Of a stretch of DNA of 64,000 nt, positions 27,251 to 36,575 are shown piece after piece. The first letter of the stretch is position 1; each line of letters opens with the position of its first letter. The position numbers and the translations under genes are program-made. The notes under the pieces were generated by a model. That model did no database searches and had not been told where the DNA came from. It saw nothing but the letters and a program-made list of their open reading frames with translations. Source of the DNA: Lampropedia cohaerens (lineage in GTDB: Bacteria; Pseudomonadota; Gammaproteobacteria; Burkholderiales; Burkholderiaceae_C); contig NZ_LBNQ01000022.1 of assembly GCF_001005215.1 (NCBI RefSeq), forward strand, positions 1 through 64,000, written 5' to 3'.

Positions 27251-28330
27251 ATGCAAGCCGTAATCGATTTGGAGCCCGTACGCACTGCCGCGGCATGGCG
27301 CGGTGATGTGCTGGTGCAGCAATCCGACTGGATCTATATGCTCAGCGATGCACAGGTGCAGGAGCTGGAATCGCTGGGCGAGCGGTTTGTGGAGGACGAT
27401 CCTGATCTGCGCTTCGTAAGCCCGCAGGACTACCCATTGGTAGTGTGCCGGGACGCAGTAACGGAGTGGCTTGAGGATCTGAATACAGGGCGTGGCTTTC
27501 GCCTTGTGCGAGGCCTGAAGACGCACCTTTATTCGGATGCATTGTCGGCCGCCATTTACTACATCCTTGGTGTGCACATGGGCGAGCCGATGCGGCAGAA
27601 CGAAAAGGGCGATCTGATCGGCCACGTGTATGCCACCTCGGACAAGAAACTCGAAGATCCGGGGGCGCTGTCCGCCAAGATCCGCGACAAGTTGCCGTTC
27701 CATTCGGACAGCTCCGACGTGGTGGCGTTGATGTGCCTGCGGCCAGCCAGGGAGGGTGGTGCGTCGCGGCTGGTCTCCGGTGCGCAGATCTACAACGAGA
27801 TCCTCGAGCGCCGTCCGGACCTGGCACCGTTGCTGCTTGAGCCGTTCCACTGGGACTGGCGCCGCCAAGATCACGAGGCACCCGCCAACACCTATGTGTC
27901 GCCGGTGGTGAGCATGGTTGATGACGTCTTCAGCATCTATGCCGGCTCTGCCTACGTATTTACGGCCCAGGAGTATCCGGAGGTGCCGCGTCTGACGCCT
28001 GAGCAGATCGAGGTGCTCAAGCTGTTCGATGACATTACCTATGAAGAGGGTATGGCTATCGACATGGATTTCCGTCCTGGCGACATCCAGTGGCTCTCGA
28101 ACTATGCCGCGCTGCACTCGCGCACGGTGTTTTTCGACCATCCGGAGCCGCAGCGCCGTCGCCACCTGATGCGCCTGTGGTTGCATACCCGCGAGCCGCG
28201 CAAGCTGGTCAAGCCATTCGGACGTTCGGTCGTGCAGGGCCGGCAGGCGCACCGTGACGCCAGCGCCAGCGATGACCAAGGGCGCTTTCACATCGTTGAG
28301 GCAGCCGTGCCGCGCCTGGCCGACGAGTAA
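27251..28330 (+). CDS. TauD/TfdA-family Fe(II)/2-oxoglutarate dioxygenase, long form
   Basis: 359 residues. The iron facial-triad start H151-x-D153 is in LPFHSDSSD; the distal His is in ALHSRTVFFDH and the 2-oxoglutarate-binding Arg in the RRRHLMRLWLH region. It is longer than classical TauD (about 280) because of an N-terminal extension of about 80 residues. The ATG at 27251 has ACAGGAG upstream, which rules out the in-frame earlier start at 27206. It heads the operon TauD-porin-binding protein. Substrate unknown. Confidence 0.85.
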   Translation: MQAVIDLEPVRTAAAWRGDVLVQQSDWIYMLSDAQVQELESLGERFVEDDPDLRFVSPQDYPLVVCRDAVTEWLEDLNTGRGFRLVRGLKTHLYSDALSAAIYYILGVHMGEPMRQNEKGDLIGHVYATSDKKLEDPGALSAKIRDKLPFHSDSSDVVALMCLRPAREGGASRLVSGAQIYNEILERRPDLAPLLLEPFHWDWRRQDHEAPANTYVSPVVSMVDDVFSIYAGSAYVFTAQEYPEVPRLTPEQIEVLKLFDDITYEEGMAIDMDFRPGDIQWLSNYAALHSRTVFFDHPEPQRRRHLMRLWLHTREPRKLVKPFGRSVVQGRQAHRDASASDDQGRFHIVEAAVPRLADE

Positions 28331-28344
28331 ACGCAACGCGTATC

Positions 28345-28385
28345 GCGCCGGTTCGGTCTGAACGGCGCTGTCATGCGGCCGCATG
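28345..28385 (+). other. Hairpin plus perfect palindrome between TauD and porin genes
   Basis: GCGCC-G-GTTC (28345-28354) pairs with GAAC-GGCGC (28360-28368) with one bulged base. It is followed immediately by the 14-base palindrome CATGCGGCCGCATG (28372-28385). There is no T run, so it is more likely a mRNA-processing or attenuation structure than a full terminator. Confidence 0.45.
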
Positions 28386-28481
28386 CTGGGCGGCCCACTC
28401 TTTCCCCACGTTCCTAGCGCTGCTTATCTGGCAGGTGCAATGGATTTCCTTGTCCCTTCAATTCTGAAATGGCCCACGACA

Positions 28482-29561
28482 ATGTCTAGATATCCTTTGC
28501 TTGCGACACTCACGGCGGCATCCTGCCTGAGTTCCCTGGCCCATGCGCAATCGTCCGTCACGGTCTACGGTGTGGCTGACGTGGGCATGACCTACATCAG
28601 CAATGAGGGCGGGAGCAGTACGACGGCGCTCAAGGATGGCGTGTTGTTCGGCAACCGCCTTGGCTTCAGGGGCCAGGAGGATCTGGGCGGGGGCTACGCT
28701 GCGCACTTCACCCTGGAGCAGGGCTTGAACCTCGGCACGGGCCAGTTCGGGCAGGGGGGGCGCGCCTTTGGCCGGCAATCCTTCGTCGGTCTGAAAACCC
28801 CTTATGGCAACTTCAGCGCCGGGCGCCAATACGACGCGATCAAGGACTACCTCAATCCGCTGAATATCGGAGGCTGGGCCACCACCTACGCAGGCCACCA
28901 TGGCGATTTCGACCGCATCAGCGGGGGCCGCGTGGATGGCTCGGTGCGTTACGCCTCGCCCGATCTCGGTGGTTTGACCTTCACGGCCCTGTATGCCGCC
29001 AAAACGTCCAACAGCTTGCAAACCGTGAGCGCGGGTGCGGGATACAAGACCGACAAGCTGAGCCTGGGAGCGGCGTACTTTCGCCAGAAAGGGGGCACGG
29101 TCTACCCCGATCTGCAAATGGGCTTCAGCGACTTCCTCGGCGTGGCCATGTCTGGTACCGGCACGCCGGTCACGCTGGATACGCAGGAGACGATAGGTCT
29201 GGGTGGTTCCTACGATTTTGGCGCTTTCAACATCGTCGCAAACGCAACGACCACCAAGATGGAACTGGGCACCAACAGTGAGCGGCAGAAGGTGTTCGAA
29301 GTAGGCAGCAAGATCAAGGCGTCGGACAAGGTCACCGCATTTGTCGCATGGCAGCATTCGCGTATGGCAGGCGCCAAATGGAACCAGCCCACGATGGGCG
29401 CGTGGTATAGCCTGTCGCGCAGAAGCTGGTTCTATACCGCCGTTTCCTACATGAAGGCGTCCAGCGGCATCCAGGCCAACCAGGGTGCCGGTTTTTACTT
29501 CGGCAATTCCAGTAACAGCGAGCAAACCTCGGTGCGTCTGGGTATGGTGCACATGTTCTGA
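28482..29561 (+). CDS. Gram-negative trimeric porin (OmpC/Omp32-like)
   Basis: 359 residues. The signal peptide ends in SSLAHA before QSSVTVYGVADVGM, the standard N-terminus of beta-proteobacterial porins. The body has NRLGFRGQEDLGGGYAAHFTLE, the FGRQSFVGLKTPYGNFSAGRQYD block that folds into loop L3, and a C-terminal Phe (LGMVHMF) for Bam-dependent assembly. I chose 28482 because the signal peptide starts there; 28440 is an in-frame alternative with a better ribosome-binding site. It is placed between TauD and the binding protein and probably admits the pathway substrate. Confidence 0.93.
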   Translation: MSRYPLLATLTAASCLSSLAHAQSSVTVYGVADVGMTYISNEGGSSTTALKDGVLFGNRLGFRGQEDLGGGYAAHFTLEQGLNLGTGQFGQGGRAFGRQSFVGLKTPYGNFSAGRQYDAIKDYLNPLNIGGWATTYAGHHGDFDRISGGRVDGSVRYASPDLGGLTFTALYAAKTSNSLQTVSAGAGYKTDKLSLGAAYFRQKGGTVYPDLQMGFSDFLGVAMSGTGTPVTLDTQETIGLGGSYDFGAFNIVANATTTKMELGTNSERQKVFEVGSKIKASDKVTAFVAWQHSRMAGAKWNQPTMGAWYSLSRRSWFYTAVSYMKASSGIQANQGAGFYFGNSSNSEQTSVRLGMVHMF

Positions 29562-29575
29562 AGGAGTATGGCTAT

Positions 29576-31105
29576 ATGCGACGCAGAGATTTTGTAAGGA
29601 TTGCTCCCGCTGGCGCTCTTGCTGGCCTGCTTGCCCAGGCGGGCGTGCGGGTGGTGCAGGCGCAGGGCATGCAGGCGTTGACCATTGCGTTTCCCCACGA
29701 TGTTCCCACCTGGGATCCCATCGCGTTTGTGCGCCCCCACGTCACCTCGCTGTTCAAGTGTGTGTTCGACCAGCCGCTGGAGTACAACGCCGATTCGGTG
29801 CTGAGCCCCGGTGTCATCACGGCGTATCGCTGGACCGACGACAGTGGATTGATACTGGAGCTGGACTTCCGCGATGATGTCTACTTTCACAATGGTGACA
29901 AGTTCACTTCGGAGGACTTCAAGTTCACCTTCCTGGACCGACCAAGAGCCGACAAGAGCCTCCAGCTGGGCTATGTCTGGGGTGTCATCACGGATATCGA
30001 GACGCCAACGCCTACCAAGGCCATCGTGCACTTCTCCGCACCGATGGTCACGGCGCCGCAATACCTTGGCTTTGCGGGCTCATTCCTGGTACCCAAGAAG
30101 TATTTTGAGGAGGTGGGCAAGGAAGCGTTCATTGCCAGGCCGGTGGGTACCGGCCCCTATCGCCTGATCGCGTACGAGGCGGACAGCCGCATGGTGCTGG
30201 AGGCCTTCGAGGGCTACTGGGGTGGTGTGCCGTCGTACAAGCGCGTCATCATACAGATCGTGAAGGATTCCACCGCCCGCGTGTCTGCCGTGCAAGCCGG
30301 TCAGGTCGATTTGACCTACGGTGTGCCGATGCGCGAAGCAGTGCGTCTGGGCGGGTTGCCCAATCTCACGGCCGAACTGAGCGCCACAGTTGATACCTAT
30401 ATCGTCCACATGGCCAACCATGGTGTGCTGCAAGACAGAAATGTGCGCCTTGCCATGCACCACGCGATTGACAAGCAGGCCTTGAGCAAGGCGTTGTTCA
30501 ACAACGTCGCCAAGCCCGTGCATGCGCCGTCGCCGCCGGGAACACCCTCTTACGACGACACCTTCACGTTTGCCTACGACCCGGCCAGGGCCGCTGAATT
30601 GCTGCAGGCTTCGGGCTACAGCACCGAGAAGCCAGTGGCCTTCACCTTCTATACCACCAACGGCGCGCAACCTTCGGACTTCGACCTCGCGCGAGCGCTG
30701 GTGCAGATGTGGAAGCGGGTAGGCATTGAGGCCAACCTGGAGGTGATCGACGGCCCGCAATTCCAGATGCGTGCGGCGGCCGGCGAAATGGATGGCCCCA
30801 TGCTATGGTGCTGGACCAACTCCAGCGCCGATCCGGAGCTGTATTCCGGTTCGTATCTCAATCCGAGCACCATCTTCTCGGTCTGGCGCAGCAACGATAT
30901 CAAGGAGAAGCTCGATCCCTTGCTGGTGGAGGTGGATTACGAAAAGCGTATTGCCCAGTACAAGGACTTCGAGGCCTGGGTGGTGGGGGAGGGGTACTCG
31001 CTGCCGCTGCTGCAAGGCGTCGCCACCGTGGTGCGTTCCAACGCGGTTCGCGGTTATGTCCCGTTTAGCAATGGCTGGGTGCTGCCGGCGTACTGGAAGG
31101 CATGA
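29576..31105 (+). CDS. ABC transporter substrate-binding protein, peptide/opine/nickel type (SBP_bac_5), copy 1
   Basis: 509 residues. The N-terminus MRRRDFVRIAPAGALAGLLAQAG has a twin-arginine-like signal. The SBP_bac_5 core is visible: LDFRDDVYFHNGDKFTSEDFKFTF, PVGTGPYRLIAYEADSRMVLEAF, NVRLAMHHAIDKQALSKALF. It is a clear paralog of the protein at 36576-38120. No permease gene lies in its own operon, so it probably delivers ligand to the transporter at 32236-36226. It starts 14 bases after the porin stop and ends before a terminator. Confidence 0.92.
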   Translation: MRRRDFVRIAPAGALAGLLAQAGVRVVQAQGMQALTIAFPHDVPTWDPIAFVRPHVTSLFKCVFDQPLEYNADSVLSPGVITAYRWTDDSGLILELDFRDDVYFHNGDKFTSEDFKFTFLDRPRADKSLQLGYVWGVITDIETPTPTKAIVHFSAPMVTAPQYLGFAGSFLVPKKYFEEVGKEAFIARPVGTGPYRLIAYEADSRMVLEAFEGYWGGVPSYKRVIIQIVKDSTARVSAVQAGQVDLTYGVPMREAVRLGGLPNLTAELSATVDTYIVHMANHGVLQDRNVRLAMHHAIDKQALSKALFNNVAKPVHAPSPPGTPSYDDTFTFAYDPARAAELLQASGYSTEKPVAFTFYTTNGAQPSDFDLARALVQMWKRVGIEANLEVIDGPQFQMRAAAGEMDGPMLWCWTNSSADPELYSGSYLNPSTIFSVWRSNDIKEKLDPLLVEVDYEKRIAQYKDFEAWVVGEGYSLPLLQGVATVVRSNAVRGYVPFSNGWVLPAYWKA

Positions 31106-31148
31106 ACAACGGACTCGTGTATCCATTTTTTAGCTCTTCAGTTCTTGA

Positions 31149-31176
31149 CCGCGCCATTTGGCGCGGTTTTCTTTTC
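31149..31176 (+). terminator. Terminator after binding protein copy 1
   Basis: CCGCGCC-ATTT-GGCGCGG stem-loop at 31149-31166 followed by TTTTCTTTTC. It ends the TauD-porin-binding-protein operon. Confidence 0.9.
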
Positions 31177-31184
31177 GAGATGCC

Positions 31185-31208
31185 AAAAAAAACTGCCCGG
31201 AAGGGCAG
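31185..31208 (-). terminator. Terminator of the TauD2 operon
   Basis: On the minus strand CTGCCC-TTCC-GGGCAG (31193-31208) is followed by T8. Together with the previous terminator it isolates the two converging operons. Confidence 0.88.
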
Positions 31209-31316
31209 CGGAAATACCTCGAGGTCCATGCATCAAAATAAGGGGTCGTGCGCGGCGCGTGCGCTGATGCCTGATCGCCACGCCCGCTCTCTGCATCCTG
31301 TTCAGAGTTCGTTTCT

Positions 31317-32186
31317 TTACGCGACCGGGCGTTCTCCCTTGATGGTCACGCGGTAGCCGGAGCGAACATGGGGAAAGTAATCCCACACCGCATGGTGCTG
31401 GGCGTAGCGGTTGTCCCAGAAGGCGATGGAGTGAGGCTGCCAGCGAAAGCGCACCTGGAACTCCGGGTCCTGGCAGTGCTCGGCCAGGAAGTTCAATATG
31501 CCCTTGGACTCGCAGCGCGGCAGGCCGACGATTTCGGTGGTGTATTGCGCGTCGGCGAACAAGGCTTTGCGTCCGGTCACGGGGTTGCGCCGCACAATGG
31601 GGTGCGCATGGGAGGGGAAGCGCCTGGTCACGTCCGTGGTGTACTTGCGGTAGACGTGTTCGCCATCGTGTATGGCATACAGGCCATCAAGGTACTGTTT
31701 CATCTTGTCGGTCAGTGCCTCATAGGCGGCGTACATGCTGGCAAACAGTGTGTCCCCGCCGAACCTCGGTACGGTATGCAGGTACAGGATGCTGCCCATG
31801 GGCGGCTCCTCGTTGCAGCTGAGGTCGGAGTGCCACGATTCCCCGGCAATGCCGGTGGAATGCTCGTCCGCGTGGATTTGCACGACGTATGGCTGGTTTT
31901 CCACCCCGCCGACGCCGCCGGAATGGGTAATCAGCTCACCGAAGTAGCGGCCAAAGCGCTGGTGGCTTTCGAAGTCGAGCGGCTGGTCACGGAAGAAGAT
32001 CACCAGGTGGTCCTGAATGGCCTGCTGCAGCTCGCGCACCTGCAGCGCGCTCAATGGCATTGTCAGATCCACTCCGGAAATCTCTGCGCCCAGGTGCGGG
32101 CCATAGGGCTCGACTTGAATGCTTTGGTAGTGGTATGGCGTTGTCATGGGGATGTGAATGCTTTGGTAGTGGTATGGCGTTGTCAT
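31317..32186 (-). CDS. TauD/TfdA-family 2-oxoglutarate-dependent dioxygenase
   Basis: 289 residues from the first start, 276 from the second. It shows the classic TauD layout: VEPYGPHLGAEISGVDL, iron ligands in ESWHSDLSC, FGGDTLFASMYAAYEAL, and the distal His/Arg region FWDNRYAQHHAVWDY. Members hydroxylate sulfonates, phenoxyacetates, sulfate esters or similar small acids. The first 13 codons are a perfect duplicate of the next 13, so the protein has two possible starts (32186 and 32147). It lies 49 bases downstream of the ABC ATPase gene and is the last gene of that operon. Confidence 0.9.
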   Translation of the reverse strand: MTTPYHYQSIHIPMTTPYHYQSIQVEPYGPHLGAEISGVDLTMPLSALQVRELQQAIQDHLVIFFRDQPLDFESHQRFGRYFGELITHSGGVGGVENQPYVVQIHADEHSTGIAGESWHSDLSCNEEPPMGSILYLHTVPRFGGDTLFASMYAAYEALTDKMKQYLDGLYAIHDGEHVYRKYTTDVTRRFPSHAHPIVRRNPVTGRKALFADAQYTTEIVGLPRCESKGILNFLAEHCQDPEFQVRFRWQPHSIAFWDNRYAQHHAVWDYFPHVRSGYRVTIKGERPVA

Positions 32187-32193
32187 GGGGATG
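32116..32193. repeat. Perfect 39-bp tandem duplication over the TauD2 start codon
   Basis: 32116-32154 and 32155-32193 are identical. The unit is 13 codons, so the frame is kept and the protein begins MTTPYHYQSIHIPMTTPYHYQ. Each unit contains a start codon and the same upstream sequence, which duplicates the translation-initiation region. Confidence 0.95.
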
Positions 32194-32235
32194 CGTGCTG
32201 TGTTGATTGGAAAGGTCGGAACGTCGCGGGGATCG

Positions 32236-34227
32236 TCAGGCGGCTTCTTCCTGCGGCCATGGCATGGCGGTATCGGCTGGCGGAACCGCCCGGATCAGAC
32301 TGCGGGTGTAGGGGTGCTGCGGGTGGGCCAGCACCTGCTCGGTCGGGCCTTGCTCCACCACCTGGCCGCGGTGCATGACCAGCATGCGTGAGCACAGGTA
32401 GCGCACCACGGCCAGATCGTGCGAGATCAGCAACAGCGAGATCTTGTGCTCCTTGCGCAGCGCGAGCAGCAGGTTGAGGATTTGCGCCTGCACAGAAACG
32501 TCGAGCCCTGAGACGATTTCATCGGCAACCAACAGCTGTGGCAGCTCACACAAGGCGCGGCCGATGTTGACGCGCTGACGTTGCCCTCCGGACATTTGCG
32601 GCGGGTAGGCATCGAGCATGTCGGCGGCCAGGCCAACATCGGCGGCCAGTTGCCGAGCCCGCGCTTCAATAGCGCTGTGCAGGTTGGGGTGTACCTCCAT
32701 GGACTGGGTGAGCAGGCTGCGCACCTTGCGTCGCGGGTTGAGCGCCGAGCGCGAATCCTGAAAGATCATCTGAATCGACTCAATGCGGCGGCGCTGTTGC
32801 TCGGCATCCATCGTCAGCGGCTGGCCATTGAGGAAGATCTGGCCGCCACTGGGGCTCTCCAGGCCCATGATGAGTTTGGCCAGCGTGGACTTGCCACTGC
32901 CGCTTTCCCCGACGATTCCGATGAACTCGCCTGGTGCGATGTCCAGGGAGACATTGCTGACGGCGTGGGTGCCTGCGCTCCCGCGCGTCTTGCCAGGGTA
33001 TGTCTTCTCGAGGTGCCGTATCTGCAGGAACGGCGTGGGTGATGGCGCCAGCGCGCCCGTGGCCGCCACTTGCGTGGGCTCGCCTTCCTCGCCGGGACTG
33101 TTGATGGGGTAGGGCGCTGCATGGCCGTGTACGCAGCGCACCATGTGCTGGCCGCCCTGCGCGCCACTGGTCACCATCGCCGGCACGGCCTGTGCACAGC
33201 GGGCGTCCGAGACGGCGCAGCGCGGTGCAAAACGGCAGCCTTGCAAATGCGGGAACTCGGACAGCCCGGGCATGCTGCCAGGCAGGGAAAACAGACGCCG
33301 CCGGGGGCCGCTGAGTTCGGGGTTGGCGCGCTGCAGCGCTAGGGTGTAGGGATGCAGTGCCCGCTTGAAGATGGCTTTGGCGGGGCCGGTCTCCATGGTC
33401 TCGCCGGCGTAGAGCACGACCAGGTCCCTGGCCACATGGGCGGCAAGGCCCAGGTCATGCGTGACGAAGATCACGCCCGTGCCCCGGCGCGCCTGCAGCT
33501 TGCGAATCAGCGTAATGATGTGCGCCTGCGTGCTCGCATCCAGTGCCGTGGTGGCTTCGTCCGAGATGACCAGATCGGGATTGCTGGCAAATGCCATGGC
33601 GATCATCACACGCTGACACTGCCCGCCGGAGATCTGGAAGGCGTAGCGGTTCAGCATGGCTTCCGGCTGCGGCAATCTGACTTCGTCCAGCATTTCGATG
33701 GCGCGCGTGCGCGCCTCCTGCGTGCCCATGCCGAGACGCTGCAGGTGTTCCATGAATTGCTGCCCGATGGTCAGCACCGGATTGAGAGCCGTCATGGGCT
33801 CCTGCGGTATGAAGGCAATGCGCCGGCCCAGCAGACGCCGGTGATCCTGGCTGCTGATGCGCAGCAGATCCTGATCGCCGAAGTGGATGCTGCCTTCAGT
33901 CACCTCGAAACCACTCGGAAGCTGGCGTGCGATCACCTTGCCGATCATGCTTTTGCCTGCGCCCGACTCACCCACCAGCGCCAGCGTGGTGCCGCGACGC
34001 ACATTGAAGGAGATCTTGCGCAGTACTTCCATACCGGCGGAAGGTTGTCCCTGATGGGTGTCGCGGTTGCGCGCGATCAGGGTGACACCTTCCACTGCCA
34101 GCACGACCGGCTCCGTGGCGGGCTGGCTGGCGGTGTGCTGGCCGGTCCACGCCGGAGACAACGCCGGCGGCAGGGGCTGCTCCGGCAAGGGGCGAACGGG
34201 TATGCGAGTTTGGGGAACGGCTGACAT
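32236..34227 (-). CDS. Fused double ATPase of a peptide/opine-type ABC importer (DppD-DppF fusion)
   Basis: 663 residues containing two complete ATPase domains. Domain 1 (about 40-360): Walker A GESGAGKSMIGKVIA, signature ISGGQCQRV, Walker B LVISDEATTALD, and the oligopeptide-transporter C-terminal cysteine region CRFAPRCAVSDARCAQA. Domain 2 (about 395-660): Walker A GESGSGKSTLAKLIMG, signature MSGGQRQRV, Walker B LLVADEIVSGLD. In most systems these are two genes. It lies 2 bases after the permease gene in an operon with both permeases and TauD2. Confidence 0.93.
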   Translation of the reverse strand: MSAVPQTRIPVRPLPEQPLPPALSPAWTGQHTASQPATEPVVLAVEGVTLIARNRDTHQGQPSAGMEVLRKISFNVRRGTTLALVGESGAGKSMIGKVIARQLPSGFEVTEGSIHFGDQDLLRISSQDHRRLLGRRIAFIPQEPMTALNPVLTIGQQFMEHLQRLGMGTQEARTRAIEMLDEVRLPQPEAMLNRYAFQISGGQCQRVMIAMAFASNPDLVISDEATTALDASTQAHIITLIRKLQARRGTGVIFVTHDLGLAAHVARDLVVLYAGETMETGPAKAIFKRALHPYTLALQRANPELSGPRRRLFSLPGSMPGLSEFPHLQGCRFAPRCAVSDARCAQAVPAMVTSGAQGGQHMVRCVHGHAAPYPINSPGEEGEPTQVAATGALAPSPTPFLQIRHLEKTYPGKTRGSAGTHAVSNVSLDIAPGEFIGIVGESGSGKSTLAKLIMGLESPSGGQIFLNGQPLTMDAEQQRRRIESIQMIFQDSRSALNPRRKVRSLLTQSMEVHPNLHSAIEARARQLAADVGLAADMLDAYPPQMSGGQRQRVNIGRALCELPQLLVADEIVSGLDVSVQAQILNLLLALRKEHKISLLLISHDLAVVRYLCSRMLVMHRGQVVEQGPTEQVLAHPQHPYTRSLIRAVPPADTAMPWPQEEAA

Positions 34228-34229
34228 GG

Positions 34230-35159
34230 TTAACCTCTGACTCTCTCAAGCAGGCGGGGATCGAGCTTCTTGCGCAAGCCGTCGCCCAGCAGGGTGCAGG
34301 CCAGGACGGTCACGATCATGCAGACCACGGGGGCGATCAGCCCATAGGGTGCGCTGAAAACGCTTTTGAGCCCGTCGCTGATCATCATTCCCCAGGTGGG
34401 TGTGGACGGCGCCATCGAGACACCGACGAACGAGAGCACCGCTTCGGCGATGATGGCGATACCCATTTCTATGCTCAGCAATGCCAGCAGTGTTGGCATC
34501 AGGCCGGGCATGATGTCCTTGCGAATGACCTGCAACGGCGTCGCTCCGGTCAGCCGGGCTGCGGCGATGTAGTCGCGCCGGCGCAGTACCAGGACTTCGC
34601 TGCGCAGTACGCGGCAAAAGCGGGTCCAGTCCACTGCGACGATGGCGATGATCACATTGGTCAGTCCGGGCGAAAGCGCCACCATGAACACCATCGCCAG
34701 CACCACGGCGGGAAAGGACATCCAAACGTCCACCATGCGCATGATCAGCCAGTCGACCTTGCCGCCCCAGTAGCCGGCCATGATGGCCAGGGGCACTCCC
34801 ACCAGCGCGGCCCCCAGCGGGGCGAGCACGGCGACTAGGGCGACCACGCGGGTGGAATAGATCAGGCGCGACAGAATGCATTGCCCCAGCGAATCAGTGC
34901 CGAGCGGAAACGCACGCAGGCCGTCGGCTGCCCACATTGGCGGCAACAATGTGTTGAGCAAGTCCTGCTCATTGGGGTCGTGCGGGGCAAGCCAAGGGGC
35001 AAAGATGGCGGTGAGAAACAGCAGCGCCAGACCAGCAGTGCCGAGCATGACGCGGGTATCCGAGAACACGCGTAGCCAGGCAGCAGCCTTGCTCATGCGC
35101 GGCCGAGGCCGCGGGGCGGTGGAGGAGGCCGGGGGGTGAGGATAGGTCGTGGTGTTCAT
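34230..35159 (-). CDS. ABC transporter permease, DppC type
   Basis: 309 residues with six membrane helices. The DppC N-terminal domain (VMLGTAGLALLFLTAIFAPWLAPHDPNEQ) is followed by GTDSLGQCILSRLIYSTR and the EAA loop DYIAAARLTGATPLQVIRKDI. The ATG at 35159 overlaps the stop of the DppB-type gene by 4 bases; the longer open frame upstream is not part of the gene. Confidence 0.93.
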   Translation of the reverse strand: MNTTTYPHPPASSTAPRPRPRMSKAAAWLRVFSDTRVMLGTAGLALLFLTAIFAPWLAPHDPNEQDLLNTLLPPMWAADGLRAFPLGTDSLGQCILSRLIYSTRVVALVAVLAPLGAALVGVPLAIMAGYWGGKVDWLIMRMVDVWMSFPAVVLAMVFMVALSPGLTNVIIAIVAVDWTRFCRVLRSEVLVLRRRDYIAAARLTGATPLQVIRKDIMPGLMPTLLALLSIEMGIAIIAEAVLSFVGVSMAPSTPTWGMMISDGLKSVFSAPYGLIAPVVCMIVTVLACTLLGDGLRKKLDPRLLERVRG

Positions 35160-36226
35160 CGCAGACGCAGCCTTGGATTGAGCATGTACAAAGCGATATC
35201 GGAGAGGGTGTTCATGGCCTGCACCGCCACGGCGTACGTCAGCGCAAGGCCCTGGATCATGAACATGTCGGCGACGGCCAGCGACTGCAGCATCAGGCCG
35301 CCTATGCCAGGAAAGCCAAATATGGTTTCGATGAGGACGGTGCCACCCATCAAGGTGCCGGCCTGCAGGCCCAGCAGGGCCACGGTGGGCAGCGCTGCGT
35401 TCTTGAGCGCATGGCGCACCAGAATGCGGTTCTCGTCCAGGCCACGTAGCCGGGCTGCGGCCACGTAGTCCTCGGCATACGCGTCGATCAGGCTCGAGTG
35501 CATGATGCGCATCAACGGCGGCGCAATGCTGAGCGACAGCGCGATCACCGGCATGGCCATGTGCTTGAGTGCGGAGCCGAACGCGCTCAGGTCGCCTGCC
35601 AGCAGCGTGTCGATCAACAGGAATCCAGTTTGGCGAGGAACCGAATGGTTGGCATCGATCGGTCCCAGAAAAGGCAGCCATTGCAAGCCAATACCCAGCG
35701 ATAGGATGAGCAGGATGGCCCAGAGAAACTCGGGAATCGAGATGGCTATGCTGTTGGCAACCTGAACGCCGCGCTCAATGGGCGTCTGGCGAAAGCGAAA
35801 GGCAATCAGGCCGCCCGCCACGCCGAGCAAGGCGCCGAACAGCAGGCTCAGGACCACCAGTTGCAGTGTTGTCGGCAAGGCCTGCAGAATCAGGCCGACG
35901 ACGGGTTGGCCAGAGTTGATGGCATTGCCCAGATCACCTTGCACGGCGTTGCCGAGCCAGATACCGAACTGCACCAGCAGCGGTTTGTCCAGCCCTAGGT
36001 CCTGCGTGAGCGCGATGCGATCCTGCTCGCTGGCACCGGGTGGAAGCATCATGGCGACCGGGTCGGATGGCAGCATGCGCAGCACTACGAATACCACCAG
36101 CGCAATGAACAGCAGCAGGCCAATGCGCCAAAGGCTTTTGACGGCTCCTAGCAAGGCTCGCGCCCAGTCCAGGTGGCCTGGCATCGGTTCTGCCGCGGCC
36201 TGTGGTTGCGATGAGGGAGTGTCCAT
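35156..36226 (-). CDS. ABC transporter permease, DppB type
   Basis: 356 residues. It has an N-terminal helix (IGLLLFIALVVFVVLRMLPSDP), the DppB family block LGLDKPLLVQFGIWLGNAVQGDLG and the EAA loop DYVAAARLRGLDENRILVRHALKN. The start at 36226 is chosen on family length; an open frame continues upstream (including MMNRARRLLG) and the ribosome-binding site is weak, so the exact start is uncertain. It is the first gene of the permease-permease-ATPase-TauD2 operon. Confidence 0.9.
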   Translation of the reverse strand: MDTPSSQPQAAAEPMPGHLDWARALLGAVKSLWRIGLLLFIALVVFVVLRMLPSDPVAMMLPPGASEQDRIALTQDLGLDKPLLVQFGIWLGNAVQGDLGNAINSGQPVVGLILQALPTTLQLVVLSLLFGALLGVAGGLIAFRFRQTPIERGVQVANSIAISIPEFLWAILLILSLGIGLQWLPFLGPIDANHSVPRQTGFLLIDTLLAGDLSAFGSALKHMAMPVIALSLSIAPPLMRIMHSSLIDAYAEDYVAAARLRGLDENRILVRHALKNAALPTVALLGLQAGTLMGGTVLIETIFGFPGIGGLMLQSLAVADMFMIQGLALTYAVAVQAMNTLSDIALYMLNPRLRLR

Positions 36227-36443
36227 AACCAGTTTTCCGTGGGTTAGAGCGCTGCGTTCTACTGCGCGGGGTTGCGATGCATGGATACCAAGCAATCGGC
36301 GTGCCCTGTTCATCATCGTGCTCTGGCTATTGCAAGGCACGGTTTCATGGTAGTGACAGTGCCATGCAGATTCTTGCCATGTAGCGCACCGCAACTTGTC
36401 CGCAGGGGGCCCCGCGCGAAGGCACGACAAGTGCGCAGGCATG

Positions 36444-36469
36444 AAAAAACGCCTTGCGCAGAAGGCGTT
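36444..36469 (-). terminator. Terminator after binding protein copy 2
   Basis: On the minus strand AACGCCTT and AAGGCGTT (36448-36469, 6-base loop) are followed by a T run (A6 at 36444-36449 on the plus strand). It separates the abundant binding-protein transcript from the permease operon. The 349-base gap here also holds the permease promoter, which I cannot pinpoint. Confidence 0.85.
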
Positions 36470-36575
36470 GGGATACCGCATCATGGATAACTGGCGGGGC
36501 AGTGCCGCAGGTTCGCGGACGGCACCGGAGGGTGCAGCAGCACACGATCTGCGTCGATCCGCAACGGAGGGAGAC

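Noticed and set aside
27050-28384. 444-codon minus-strand frame opposite the TauD gene
   Set aside because: The plus strand encodes a clear 2-oxoglutarate dioxygenase with a ribosome-binding site; the antisense product is shadow-like.
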